In this document: positions 53,021 through 62,287 of the stretch, piece after piece | How the letters are laid out: each line of letters starts with the position of its first letter | Numbering within the stretch: position 1 is the stretch's first letter | Source of the DNA: CALAED01 sp036555725 | GTDB taxonomy: Bacteria > Actinomycetota > Actinomycetes > Streptosporangiales > Streptosporangiaceae | Direction: 5' to 3' | Length of the DNA stretch: 64,000 nt | Assembly: GCA_036555725.1 (NCBI GenBank) | Contig: DATBKU010000037.1 | Span: forward strand, 15,830 to 79,829 | Translations under genes and position numbers: made by a program | The notes under the pieces: model-generated | The model's input: only the letters and a program-made list of their open reading frames with translations | Database searches by the model: none | What the model was told of the DNA's origin: nothing

Positions 53021-54264
53021 CGCCTCCCCGCCCGGCGGACTTCGGACTGCTGCTGGCCGCCACCGCGATCAGCCGAGCGGGTACCCAGGTCAGCGTGATC
53101 GCGCTGCCCCTCGTCGCGGTCGTGGCGCTGCACGCCTCCCCCCTCGAGACCGGGCTGCTCGCGACCGCCGAGACGGCGGCGTTCCTCCTCATCGGGCTCC
53201 CCGCCGGCGTGTGGGTGGACCGGCTGGGCTGCCGGCCGGTCATGCTCGGCGCCGATCTCGTGCGGGGGGTGGCCATCCTCACCCTCCCGGTCGCGGCCGC
53301 CCTGGGTCTGCTGAGGCTGCCGCATCTGTACGCCATCGCCTTCCTCGTCGGCGTGGCGACGGTGCTGTTCGACGTTGGACACATGAGCTACGTGCCGTTC
53401 CTGGTCGGGCGGGACCGGCTCATGACCGCGAACTCGCGCCTCGAGGCGGTGGACTACACCGCCTTCACCGTCGGGCCCGGCCTCGGCGGTGCGCTCGTAC
53501 AACTGCTGACCGCGCCTGCAGCACTGGCCGCCGATGCCGCCAGCTACGGCCTCTCCTTCCTGTTCGTCAGTCGAATCCGCGCCCGGGATGACGCGACGCG
53601 GCCCGGCGACGAGCGCTTGTGGCCTCAGATCAAATCGGGCATCGATGTCGTCGTCCGGTCGTCGGCCCTGCGTGCCGTGATGACGGCCGGCGCACTGCTC
53701 ATGCTGTTCGACACGGCCTGGATGGCGATCCAGCCGGTCTTCCTCATACGAGAGATCGGCCTGCCCCCGTTCGTCTACGGACTCCTGCTCGCGCTGGGTT
53801 CCGCGGGCGGTCTCGCTGGGGCACTCTGCGCGGACCGCGCGGTCCGCTGGTTCGGGATGGTCGGCGTGCTGCGCCTGTCATTCGCGATCACGACGCCCTT
53901 CATGCTGCTAATGCCGTTCGCGGAGAAGGACTGGCGGGTCCTGCTATATGCGCTGGGCGCGTTCACCAGTTCCTTCGGCGCCGCCGTGTTCAACGTCGCC
54001 CAGGTCACGCTGCGACAGGTCGTGTCCCCGCCCGACCTCATCGGCCGGGTGAACGCCACGATGCGCTTCGCGATGTGGGGAGCAATGCCGGTGGGCGGCC
54101 TCGTCGGCGGGGTCCTCGGTCAAGCCGTCGGCGTCCGCCCCGCACTGTGGGTATTCGCCCTCGGCACCCTGGCGGCCGCTCTGCCCCTCCTGACGGTCTC
54201 GCTCCCAGGGCTCGCCGGTGCTCCCGAGCCAACCCCGCATCAAAAGGAGGCCCCGGCCGCCTGA
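53017..54264 (+). CDS. MFS transporter (drug/peptide exporter type)
   Basis: A 415-residue protein with twelve transmembrane helices of the MFS_3/enterobactin-exporter-like group. FGLLLAATAISRAGTQVSVI is helix 1, LPAGVWVDRLGCRPVMLGAD holds the loop 2-3 motif A, and SFGAAVFNVAQVTLRQVVSP is typical of this group. ATG 53017 overlaps the DUF5825 stop. It is last gene of the precursor-methyltransferase-DUF5825 operon and thus the probable exporter or self-resistance pump of the mature peptide. Confidence 0.9.
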   Translation: MTPPRPADFGLLLAATAISRAGTQVSVIALPLVAVVALHASPLETGLLATAETAAFLLIGLPAGVWVDRLGCRPVMLGADLVRGVAILTLPVAAALGLLRLPHLYAIAFLVGVATVLFDVGHMSYVPFLVGRDRLMTANSRLEAVDYTAFTVGPGLGGALVQLLTAPAALAADAASYGLSFLFVSRIRARDDATRPGDERLWPQIKSGIDVVVRSSALRAVMTAGALLMLFDTAWMAIQPVFLIREIGLPPFVYGLLLALGSAGGLAGALCADRAVRWFGMVGVLRLSFAITTPFMLLMPFAEKDWRVLLYALGAFTSSFGAAVFNVAQVTLRQVVSPPDLIGRVNATMRFAMWGAMPVGGLVGGVLGQAVGVRPALWVFALGTLAAALPLLTVSLPGLAGAPEPTPHQKEAPAA

Positions 54265-54362
54265 CCCCTGCCCCAGCGTTCGCTCCGACCCACCCGCAAA
54301 TCGTGCTGAACCGGCAGAGCTGCGTACTGTCCGCAATAGCCCGGTCAGGTAGATTCGCTGCC

Positions 54363-54653
54363 GTGCCTGCGTATGTCATCGTTGAGACCGATATAACCGA
54401 CGCGGAGCAGTACGGAAAGTACACAGCCGCGGCGCCATCCGCGATCGCCGCCGGCGACGGCCGCTTCGTGGCCCGTGGCGGCGAGCTCGCCGTCCTCGAA
54501 GGCGACTGGCACCCGTCCCGCTTGGTCGTACTGGAGTTTGAAGACCTTGCGGCCGCCAAGCGCTGGTACGAGTCGGAGGCCTACCAAGATGCGAAGAAGT
54601 TGCGCGAGGGCGCGGCACACTTGCGGATAGTCGCCGTACAGGGCATCGACTAG
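54363..54653 (+). CDS. DUF1330 family protein
   Basis: A 96-residue protein of the dimeric alpha/beta-barrel type. AYVIVETDITDAEQYGKYTA is the first strand and helix. GDGRFVARGGELAVLEGDWH and LVVLEFEDLAAAKRWYESEA with YQDAKKLREGAAHLRI are the DUF1330 core. Its role is unknown; these proteins resemble ABM monooxygenases without a clear active site. It starts 98 bp after the MFS gene and may be independently expressed. It is not obviously part of the RiPP cluster. Confidence 0.88.
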   Translation: MPAYVIVETDITDAEQYGKYTAAAPSAIAAGDGRFVARGGELAVLEGDWHPSRLVVLEFEDLAAAKRWYESEAYQDAKKLREGAAHLRIVAVQGID

Positions 54654-55097
54654 AGACTCGGAGATCGCGGCCGACCCCTGACGCCGAACGCTATGCTCCG
54701 CTGTCCAGAGTCAGGCCGAGGCCAGGTCAAGAACCGCGTGCACGGCTTATTCGCAGCACTATTGGAATCGACATCAGAGGGTAATCGCACGGTTGCCAAA
54801 TCGATCCAAGGGTCCGCCTGACCATTTCGGCTGGTGACCGGGTTTTGTGCAGGTGCCTTAAGAATCTCGGTGTCAAGCCGAGACGGACATACAGGGACCG
54901 GAGAACACCGCTGAAGACCAGGCTCTTCAGGGTATCGCTGGCTAGCCGCTCCTCCGTTGTCGCTTGGGTTGCCGTGCATGTCTGCACGGTCGCGTCGCTG
55001 GGCAGCGACGGCCGATTTCGGTCACTTACCGCGAAAAAGGGTCATCCATATCGGACCATATGAATAGCCCCCAGGGCCCAGCCGGACAGGAGAACTC
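54654..55097. other. Intergenic region, lower GC, no supported gene
   Basis: About 440 bp of noticeably lower GC than the surroundings. Short frames exist on both strands but have poor third-position bias and no recognisable motif. A ribosome site (GGAGAA) lies at 55089-55094 before the membrane-protein gene. It may be decayed or recently acquired DNA. Confidence 0.5.
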
Positions 55098-55835
55098 ATG
55101 ACACCACCACAGCCGGGCCCGTACCCCCAGTATCCGCAGCAGGGTGGGCCGTACCCGCCGCAGCAAACCAAGCCGCCAATGCCGGCCACGGTGCGGTACG
55201 CCTTCTATTTCATGCTGGCCGGAGCCGTCTTCGAGCTTGCTCAGATCGTCGCTCTCGTGGCCGCGCTCCGATCCTCCGAAAGCGATATTCGCGACGTCTT
55301 CGACAGCGATGTCGCCGACGACGTGATCACCGGGTTCACCGTGGTCTCCATTGTCGTCGGGGTCGTCTTCGCCGGCCTGTGGATCTGGATGGCGTTCGCT
55401 AACAGGGCCGGCAAGCAGTGGGCCCGGATCACCGCGACCGTGTTCTTCGGGCTTGCGGTCCTCGCCGCACCTACCGCCAACTTCAACGGATCCGCGAGTT
55501 CAACGCAGAGCGGCGAAAGCAGCTTCCGGATCACTCTGTTCAGTACGCCTTTCACCGCCGTGGTCGAGATCCTGACCCTGCTCGTCGGCCTTGTTGTGAT
55601 CATCCTGCTCTGGAACGGGCGGTCGGGGCCCTACTTCCGGCGCCCGCCCGCCTACCCGGGCCCCGGTTATCCGTACCAAGGTCCGCCCCCCGCCTATCCG
55701 GCCGGGTCATCGGGCTATCCGGTTGCCCCGCCCCCCGGCACACCGGGCTGGCAGTCCGGTCCAGCGGCACCACCTGGCCCGGCCGCCCCTCCAGGTCCGG
55801 CTACCCCTCCGGGTGGCATCGTTCCGCCCAAGTAA
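55098..55835 (+). CDS. Pro-rich four-helix membrane protein
   Basis: A 245-residue protein. A Pro/Gln/Tyr-rich cytosolic N-terminus (QPGPYPQYPQQGGPYPPQQ) precedes four hydrophobic helices, including YAFYFMLAGAVFELAQIVAL, VVSIVVGVVFAGLWIWMAF and VEILTLLVGLVVIILLW. A long Pro/Gly/Tyr-rich tail (about 180-245) completes it. This architecture is common in actinobacteria and has no assigned function; the repeats may scaffold envelope or phosphorelay proteins. It is monocistronic. Confidence 0.8.
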   Translation: MTPPQPGPYPQYPQQGGPYPPQQTKPPMPATVRYAFYFMLAGAVFELAQIVALVAALRSSESDIRDVFDSDVADDVITGFTVVSIVVGVVFAGLWIWMAFANRAGKQWARITATVFFGLAVLAAPTANFNGSASSTQSGESSFRITLFSTPFTAVVEILTLLVGLVVIILLWNGRSGPYFRRPPAYPGPGYPYQGPPPAYPAGSSGYPVAPPPGTPGWQSGPAAPPGPAAPPGPATPPGGIVPPK

Positions 55836-55877
55836 TTGGATGACGCCCCGTCCTGGCAGCCCGCTTTGCCGGCAGCT

Positions 55878-56170
55878 CGTACGACGGTGCCGTCACTTCG
55901 TCGCCCCGGCCGCCGGTCCGGTGTGCAGTGAGCAGGAACACGCAGTCCATCCGTCCGGCATCGGCCCGAGGTCGTCGTCGCGCCCGGCCCGGATCCGCGA
56001 CCGCTGGGCGGCCGGACGCCCGTCGTCCAGCCGGAACTGGCCGCCCTGGGAACCCCAACGCTGCGGCCAGCTCTCCGGCGAGTCCTCCCAGAACTCCTGC
56101 CGGCCGTAAACGGTCCGATCCAGCAGCCCGTACGACGGTGCCATCACTTCGTCGCCCCGGCCGCTGGTCC
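55878..56170. repeat. 42-bp direct repeat at the DUF899 scar
   Basis: Two copies with only two mismatches lie at 55878-55919 and 56129-56170, 251 bp apart. They cover the DUF899 segment encoding GRGDEVMAPSYGLL in one copy and GRGDEVTAPSYELP in the other. The duplicated segment explains why two different reading frames both end in GPAAGATK. Confidence 0.85.
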
Positions 56171-56602
56171 AATAGGTCTCGAAGACCTGGTCACCGTCTC
56201 GGAGATAGCACGCCAGGATGCCGAAGTACCGATCTGCGACCGTGAGTGCAGGTAGTCCAACTCGGTGACGTGGGACGTATTGAAGGTGCAGCCCTCGCAC
56301 TGCTCCGCGGCGGGTCGGCCGGTGTGCCACATGTGGAAGTAGGCGATCAACTGCGACCGTCCGTCGAATATGTCGATCAGCGGGACGGGCCCGTCCGCAC
56401 CGGTGAGCGGAGTCTGCGGATCGACCTCGACCATCGGGAGGCGGCGGCGGGCGGCAGCGATCGCGTCGCCCTCGCGGGTGTGGGCCTTCTCTCGAACCCG
56501 AAGCCGGTCCAGTTCGGCCTGGAACGCGGCCCGGTCGGCGATCGGGGGCTTGGCCGCGTCGCGGACGGCTGACACGTTGGGTTCGGTGGGCTGGTTGGTC
56601 AT
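55893..56602 (-). pseudogene. DUF899 (thioredoxin-like) protein, frameshifted with internal deletion
   Basis: From ATG 56602 the frame runs TNQPTEPNVSAVRDAAKPPI through RLPMVEVDPQTPLTGADGPV to YFHMWHTGRPAAEQCEGCTF and DYLHSR, the usual DUF899 N-terminal half. At about 56240 similarity switches frame to VADRYFGILACYLRDGDQVF, QVFETYWTSGRGDEVMAPSY and EDSPESWPQRWGSQGGQFRL. The roughly 60 residues expected between (the FMGWxMPWYS region) are missing. The C-terminus runs into a partial duplicate of its own middle. It is a dead gene. Confidence 0.85.
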
Positions 56603-56803
56603 GGCGATATCCCTTCTCGTCAATGCCCGTGCGGAAACGGTCGTTTCCGCACGCTTTGGGAAGTGGTGCTGGGTGATCCCTCGGCGGGCTGGACGACCGG
56701 CCGCGGCCGAGCGGTCCGCCGGGCCGGGCGCCGGGAGGCCTTCCACTTCCGGGCGACGCGGCGGGCGAGGCGCGCCGGTTGTCTGGTCCGACGTCTTCGA
56801 GCG

Positions 56804-57934
56804 TCATGACGCTTCCGGCAGGGCGTGGAACTCCTCAAGCAGAATCTGCATCCGTTCGCCCATCTCTACCTGGGTCAGCAGGACACCCACGGTGCCGTCA
56901 GGGTCGACGAAGAAGTTGGTGCCCAGTCCGCCGGACCACCCGTAGCGGCCGGCCCGCCCACCCTCGGTGTCGACACCGACGCCGAAGCCCCAGCCGGTAC
57001 CGTCCCAAAAGCCCGGGAAGAAGCTGTCCGGCGTCTTGGCGATAGCCGGCACCTGGTCGCTGGTCATCAGCCGGAGATGTTCCTCCGACACGATCTGCCG
57101 CCCCTCGAACCGGCCGCCGCCGGCCAACATCTGGGCGAAGCGGGTGTAGTCGCGAACCGTCGAGACGAGCTCGGCGTGATTCACGTCGAACGGCGGGTGC
57201 CCGGCGTAGAAGCCGCCGCCGGCCGGTTCGAGTTCCACCAGACCGGAGTCGGTGTGCCGGTAGCTGGCCGGCAGCCGCTCGACGCTGTCTGCGGACACCC
57301 ACAGTCCGGTGTCGCGGAGGCCGAGGGGTCCGAGTAGGTCGTCGGCCAGGTGATCTTGCAACGGCCGACCGGCCACTCGAGCGATCAGGATTCCGAGGAT
57401 GCCGAAGGAATGGTGGTAGCGCCAGCCCTCGCCCGGCTGGAAGGCCAGCGGCAGCGCCGCCAGCCGGGCGAGCCACTCGTCGGCCCCGAACACCACGGGG
57501 TCGACGCCAATGTCGATTTCGCTGTCAGCCATCGCACGCTGCAGCGGACACTCTGTCAGCAGCATGCCGTAACCGGAGGTGCTGGTCAGCAAGTGCCGCA
57601 GCGTGATCGCCCGAACGGCCGGTGATGTGTCGGCCAGATCGGCGGCGGGACTCTTCAGCACCTGTCGATCCGCCAGTTCGGGCAGCCACCGTTCCACCGG
57701 CTCGTCGAGTCTGAGGCGTCCGGCCTCGACCAGGCGCAGGGCCGCGACCGTGGTGACGGCCTTGGTCATCGACTTCATGCGCATGATTGCGTCGGCGCGC
57801 ATGGGCGCACCGCCGACGGACATCGCGCCGGCGGCCACGATCTCGAGCTCCGCTGTGCCGAGGCTCGCGACGACACCCGGGACGGCGCCACTCGCGACGT
57901 GCCGCTCGAGCAGGTCCTGCAACGCACCGGTCAT
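56804..57934 (-). CDS. Serine hydrolase, beta-lactamase (class C-like) family
   Basis: A 376-residue protein of the class C beta-lactamase/EstB family. The nucleophile motif S55-M-T-K58 is in MRMKSMTKAVTTVAALRLVE. The Tyr motif is RYHHSFGILGILIARVAG, and GRYGWSGGLGTNFFVDPDGT supplies the third motif (HxG/W-type). There is no signal peptide, so it is probably cytosolic, an esterase or peptidase rather than a resistance lactamase. ATG 57934 follows GAGGA. It is monocistronic. Confidence 0.9.
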   Translation of the reverse strand: MTGALQDLLERHVASGAVPGVVASLGTAELEIVAAGAMSVGGAPMRADAIMRMKSMTKAVTTVAALRLVEAGRLRLDEPVERWLPELADRQVLKSPAADLADTSPAVRAITLRHLLTSTSGYGMLLTECPLQRAMADSEIDIGVDPVVFGADEWLARLAALPLAFQPGEGWRYHHSFGILGILIARVAGRPLQDHLADDLLGPLGLRDTGLWVSADSVERLPASYRHTDSGLVELEPAGGGFYAGHPPFDVNHAELVSTVRDYTRFAQMLAGGGRFEGRQIVSEEHLRLMTSDQVPAIAKTPDSFFPGFWDGTGWGFGVGVDTEGGRAGRYGWSGGLGTNFFVDPDGTVGVLLTQVEMGERMQILLEEFHALPEAS

Positions 57935-58004
57935 TCCTCGACATCTCCCAGCCCTGCGGCTCGCACCCACCCATGATCGACTCTCGCCGACTGCTGCACC
58001 TATG

Positions 58005-58631
58005 TCACGTGGTCGTGTCGGGCGTGGCCGTTTCGTACTGCGGGCGGCCGGTGGGGCGGTAGACCTGGATCGTTACCCCCCTTGGGGTGGACCGCGAGTC
58101 GACCAGTTCGAGCGCCGCGTCCGGGCCGTTGTCGGGGAACAGCCGCGTGCCCTGGCCGACGACCACGGGGCAGACGAGCAGGGTGACCTCGTCGACCAAC
58201 CGGTTGTCGAACAGCCAGCGGATCAGGTTGCCGCTGCCGTGCACCTGCAGCTCGCCTCCCGGCTTGGCTTTCAGCTCGCCGATAGCCGCCGCGAGGTCAC
58301 CGGACAGGACGGTCGTGTCGGCCCATTGCGGGTCGGTGAGCGTGGTCGATGCCACGTACTTGGGCCGCGTGTTCAACGCCGTCCAAATGGGGTTGCCGCC
58401 CGGATCCGCCCATGTTCCCCACGAGCCGGCGAAGATCTCGTAGGTCTGCCGACCGAACAGAAACGCGTCGGCGCGCTGGTAGACCTGGTTCAGAAATGTC
58501 CCGGCCTCTTTGTCGAACCCCGGCGCGGCCCATCCGCCGCGCTCGAATCCGCCCCTGCGGTCCTCGTCCGCCCCGCCGAGTCCCTGCATCACTCCGTCGA
58601 CGGTGACCATCGTGACGGTCGTCAGTTTCAT
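58005..58631 (-). CDS. Dihydrofolate reductase family protein (RibD C-terminal-like)
   Basis: A 208-residue protein. LTTVTMVTVDGVMQGLGGAD, ADAFLFGRQTYEIFAGSWG, PKYVASTTLTDPQWADTTVL and GELQVHGSGNLIRWLFDNRL give the DHFR-like order, with the NADPH loop HGSGNL. ATG 58631 is chosen because the family signature starts there; the frame upstream lacks coding character. It lies 70 bp upstream of the serine hydrolase gene start on the same strand and may be co-transcribed. The substrate is unknown. Confidence 0.9.
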   Translation of the reverse strand: MKLTTVTMVTVDGVMQGLGGADEDRRGGFERGGWAAPGFDKEAGTFLNQVYQRADAFLFGRQTYEIFAGSWGTWADPGGNPIWTALNTRPKYVASTTLTDPQWADTTVLSGDLAAAIGELKAKPGGELQVHGSGNLIRWLFDNRLVDEVTLLVCPVVVGQGTRLFPDNGPDAALELVDSRSTPRGVTIQVYRPTGRPQYETATPDTTT

Positions 58632-58975
58632 GGTCGCAGTTCCCTTCTCGCTGGGTTTGCAGTCGTTCGTTACCACCGGACGCGGCGCCGACCTCATCGG
58701 TCGCAGCACAGGCCGTCCGGCCGATTCATTCCGGGCCGTCGGCGCTACATGACCCCGTCGAGCGACAGGAAGGTGTTCACCGTAAATCGCATCGTTCGCC
58801 CCCTATGCGCGGAACAGAGCGCTCACATTAGCAGCGTGGATTAGCCCGGCGATGAATCGATTCTGACGCCACTACCAGGCGAAACACGCATCCGGAAAAC
58901 CCTCCGTCAACTGCGCCGAAGCGGGCGCGCCGGTCGCCCGAACCACGAGAACCGGCAGAATCGGGCGGCAGAAAC
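58632..58975. other. Intergenic region, no supported gene
   Basis: About 345 bp between the SARP gene stop and the reductase start. It is locally AT-richer around 58770-58870 and probably holds the reductase promoter. No reading frame, strong hairpin or RNA was recognised. Confidence 0.45.
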
Positions 58976-61900
58976 TCAATCGGCTCGGATGATCTCGAGC
59001 ACGCGCAGGGCGTCCGCCACTCCGGGGTGATGGCCTGTCCGCCGGTGCAGCACGAGTGCTCGCCCCGCGTCTTCGGCGGCTCGGTCGTGGTCGCCGAGCC
59101 CGTGCCGGGCGGCGGCCAGCAGCGTGTACGCCTGCCCCTCCAGGACCTGGAGGCCCGTCCGGGCGGCGAGTGCCAAGGCCCGTTCCGCATAGTCGAGAGA
59201 CTCCCGCGGCCGGTCGGCGTGGACGGCGGCGAGGCCGAGCAGCGCGCCCACCTCGGCGGCCCTGGTGCTCGTCTGCCGGGCCAGGTCCAGGGCATGCCGA
59301 TGCTGGTCGGAGGCTTCCCGGTGGTCACCCAGCCGTAGGTGAACGCTGCCCAGGATGTTGCGGATCCGAGCCTCGGCGGACCGGTGACCGATCTCGCCCG
59401 CCAGTGTCAGCGCGGTCCGTGCCAGGTCGAGCGCCTGGTCAGGCCGGCCCGCGTCGCGATGCACCGCGGCCAGGGTGCCCAGGACGTACGCCTCGCCGAA
59501 CCGATCGCCGACGTCCCGGTGCAGGGCCAGCGCCTCGTCCAGGTGCCGCCTGGCGCGGTCGAGCTCGCCGCGATCGTGCTCGATCTCGCCCAGCGTGCCG
59601 AGGACGTGCGCCTCCCCGTCGCGCGCGCCGTCAATGCGATGCAGTGTCAACGACTCGGTGAGGTGACCGGCCGCCTCGTCGAGCCGGCCCAGGTCCCGGT
59701 ACACCAGACCGAGGTTGAGGAGCGAGTTGGCGCCGGCGTTCGGATCGCGCTGCCGGTGCAGGGCCAGCGCCTGGGCATGATAGTCGGCCGCCTCCCGTAG
59801 TGCCCCGGACCACCAGTGCGCCATGCCGAGGGCGCCAAGCGCGACCGCCTCCCCGCCCGTCCAGCCGGCCTCGCGGGCCAGTGTCAGCACGCTGGAGTAG
59901 TGCTCGATCGCCTCCTGATAGCGGCCCGCGCCCTGGTATGCCCCGCCCAGGCTGTGCTCGGCCGCGGCTTGGGCTCGTACGTCTCCGGCGCGCTCGGCCG
60001 CGGATCGCGCCGCGCCCGCGATCTCCAGCCAGTCCACGGTGCTCCGGCGCAGCCAGAAATAGCCGCGGAGCGAGTCCGCAAGCAGCCAGGACGTACGGTG
60101 CGGGCCGTGCTCGGCGGCGTGCTGGACGACGGCGATCATGTTGGCCAGCTCGGTGTCCAGCCACGCCACCGCCTCCGCGGGCGCGCCGAACTCCACCGTC
60201 GTCGCCGGCTCCATCGCGGGCAGCGGCAGGCGCAGCATGCCCGGGTAGAGCAACGCGGCCGCTCGGTCGGCGGCGTAGAGATACCAGTCGAGCAGCCGCT
60301 CCAGCGTCGCGACGCGCTCTCGCGTGCCGTCCTCGTGCTCGCCGCGCTCCTGGGCGTACAGCCGGAGCAGGTCGTGCAGGCCGTAGCGGCCGGGTCCGCG
60401 CTGCTCGAGAAGATGCGCGTCGACCAGCCGCCCCAGCCACTTCGCCACCTGCTCGGGCGGGTGGCCGGCCAGCGCCGCCGCCGCCGGGAGGCTGAGATCG
60501 GCGCCCGGGGCCAGGCCCAGCTCCCGGAACGTCCGCCGTACGTCCGGGCCTAGCCGCGCGTACGACTGGTCGAAGGCAACGCGGACCGCGACCTGCGGAT
60601 CGTCGTCGACGGCCAGCTCGGACAGCCGGTCGTCGGTGTGCAGCGCGGCGACGTGGTCGGCGATGGACCGCGCGGGACGATCGGTCAGGTTGGCGGCGGC
60701 GATACGGAGAGCAAGCGGCAGCCCGCCGCAAACCCGGGCGAGCTCCGCGGCGGCCTCGGGCTCCCGGTTCACTCGGTCCGCACCCAGCATCCGGGACAGC
60801 AGAGCGACCGACTCCGCGGGGGTGAGCACGCCCAGCGTGAGCCGGTGCACGCCATGGGTGGCCATCAGGCCGGTCAGCCGGTCGCGGCTGGTGAGAACCA
60901 CCAGAGATCCGGGACTCCCGGGCAGCAGCGAACGGACCTGTTCGGCGTTCGCGGCGTTGTCCAGCACCACGAGCATCCGGCGCCCGGCCAGCAGCGACCT
61001 GTACAGCGTCGCGGCCTCCTCCAGGTCGACCGGTACCTGGTCGGCGCGTACGCCCAGCGCGCGCAGCAACCCGGCCAGTGCTTGCAGCGGCCGCACCGGT
61101 GCGGCCGACGTGTGCCCCTGAAGGTTGACGTACAGCTGCCCGTCGGCGAATCGCTCTGCCACGCGGTGCGCCCAATGGACGGCCAGTGCGGTCTTGCCGA
61201 CCCCGGCCATGCCGGCGATCGTTGTGATCACCACCGCACCGGTCATGGGCAGCAGGCCGTCCAGCCGGACCAGGTGGTCCGTACGGCCGGTGAACCCCAC
61301 CACGTCGGCCGGCAGCTGAGCAGGGGTCGGCCGCACAGTGGCGAGCGACAGCTCACCGCGCAGCACCTGGGCCTGCACGTCGCGCAGCTCCGACCCGGGC
61401 TCGAGCCCGAGCTCTTCCACCAGCCGGCCGCGTACCTCGGCGAACAGATCCAGCGCGGCCGCTCGCCGCCCGGAGCCGGCCAGGGCGAGCATGAGGCGGG
61501 CGTGTGCGCCCTCGTGCAGCGGCTCCTCCGCGGTCAGCGCCCGGAGTTGTTCCTCCGCCCCCTGGTGCAGCCCCGCGGCGATCGCGAGGTCGGCGTAGGC
61601 GAGCACCGCGTCGACGCGGCGCCGGGCCAGGGCAACCGCCACCGGGTGCTGCCGCAGTCGAGCGGCCAGATCGGCCAGCACCGGCCCGCGCCAGCACGCC
61701 AGCGCCCGGGCGTAGAGGTCCAGCGCCGATCCGGGATCTGCCGCGGCCCGGGCCACGAGTTCGTCGAACCGCAACAGGTCGAGCTGGTCGCTGTCCACGG
61801 TGAGGCGGTATCCGCCGTCACCGCCGGTGATCAGCGCGATGTCCTTCCGTGGCGGCAGGAGCCTGCGCAGCCGGGAGACGTACGCGTGCACCATGTTCCG

Positions 61901-62287
61901 CGACGTCGCCGGGGGATGCGCACCCCACAGCACGTCGATGATCTCCTCCTGCCGCACCACCCGGTTCGGCTGCAGCCCTAGCAGTCCGAGCACGTAGCGC
62001 TGCCGCGGCGGCCCGACGTCAACCGGTGCGTCGGCACGGTGCACGGTCAACGGGCCGAGCAGCTTGATCTCCAGCCGATCGGCCCCCGGCCGTTCAGCGA
62101 GCGTGGTCGGATCCAAGCCGACCGCCGCGGCCAGCCGCCGGACCGAGTCCTTGCGCGGCCGCCGGACCCGGCCGCGCTCGATGTCACGTACCGCCCGTAC
62201 GCTCACCCCGGCCAGCCGCGAAAGCTCTTCCTGCGTCAGCCCGCGGCTGAGGCGACGAGCGCGAAGCACCCCGCCAAATGCCTCCAT
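58976..62287 (-). CDS. SARP-type regulator with N-terminal XRE helix-turn-helix, NB-ARC and TPR (AfsR/DnrI-like)
   Basis: A 1103-residue multidomain regulator. Residues 1-65 are an XRE-type helix-turn-helix (LRARRLSRGLTQEELSRLAG). Then come an OmpR-like DNA-binding domain (LLGPLTVHRADAPVDVGPPR, about 75-160), a BTAD domain (about 165-310), and an NB-ARC ATPase with Walker A GMAGVGKT at 359-366 and Walker B RRMLVVLDNA. TPR units (about 790-1090) include HSLGGAYQGAGRYQEAIEHY and LLNLGLVYRDLGRLDEAAGH. Such proteins activate secondary-metabolite clusters by ATP-dependent oligomerisation. The extra XRE domain gives two DNA-binding modules. Its targets are unknown; the RiPP cluster at 48-54 kb is the nearest candidate. 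Confidence 0.93.
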   Translation of the reverse strand: MEAFGGVLRARRLSRGLTQEELSRLAGVSVRAVRDIERGRVRRPRKDSVRRLAAAVGLDPTTLAERPGADRLEIKLLGPLTVHRADAPVDVGPPRQRYVLGLLGLQPNRVVRQEEIIDVLWGAHPPATSRNMVHAYVSRLRRLLPPRKDIALITGGDGGYRLTVDSDQLDLLRFDELVARAAADPGSALDLYARALACWRGPVLADLAARLRQHPVAVALARRRVDAVLAYADLAIAAGLHQGAEEQLRALTAEEPLHEGAHARLMLALAGSGRRAAALDLFAEVRGRLVEELGLEPGSELRDVQAQVLRGELSLATVRPTPAQLPADVVGFTGRTDHLVRLDGLLPMTGAVVITTIAGMAGVGKTALAVHWAHRVAERFADGQLYVNLQGHTSAAPVRPLQALAGLLRALGVRADQVPVDLEEAATLYRSLLAGRRMLVVLDNAANAEQVRSLLPGSPGSLVVLTSRDRLTGLMATHGVHRLTLGVLTPAESVALLSRMLGADRVNREPEAAAELARVCGGLPLALRIAAANLTDRPARSIADHVAALHTDDRLSELAVDDDPQVAVRVAFDQSYARLGPDVRRTFRELGLAPGADLSLPAAAALAGHPPEQVAKWLGRLVDAHLLEQRGPGRYGLHDLLRLYAQERGEHEDGTRERVATLERLLDWYLYAADRAAALLYPGMLRLPLPAMEPATTVEFGAPAEAVAWLDTELANMIAVVQHAAEHGPHRTSWLLADSLRGYFWLRRSTVDWLEIAGAARSAAERAGDVRAQAAAEHSLGGAYQGAGRYQEAIEHYSSVLTLAREAGWTGGEAVALGALGMAHWWSGALREAADYHAQALALHRQRDPNAGANSLLNLGLVYRDLGRLDEAAGHLTESLTLHRIDGARDGEAHVLGTLGEIEHDRGELDRARRHLDEALALHRDVGDRFGEAYVLGTLAAVHRDAGRPDQALDLARTALTLAGEIGHRSAEARIRNILGSVHLRLGDHREASDQHRHALDLARQTSTRAAEVGALLGLAAVHADRPRESLDYAERALALAARTGLQVLEGQAYTLLAAARHGLGDHDRAAEDAGRALVLHRRTGHHPGVADALRVLEIIRAD

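Noticed and set aside
54727..54987. 86-codon minus-strand ORF in the low-GC spacer
   Set aside because: Poor third-position bias, no ribosome site and no motif.
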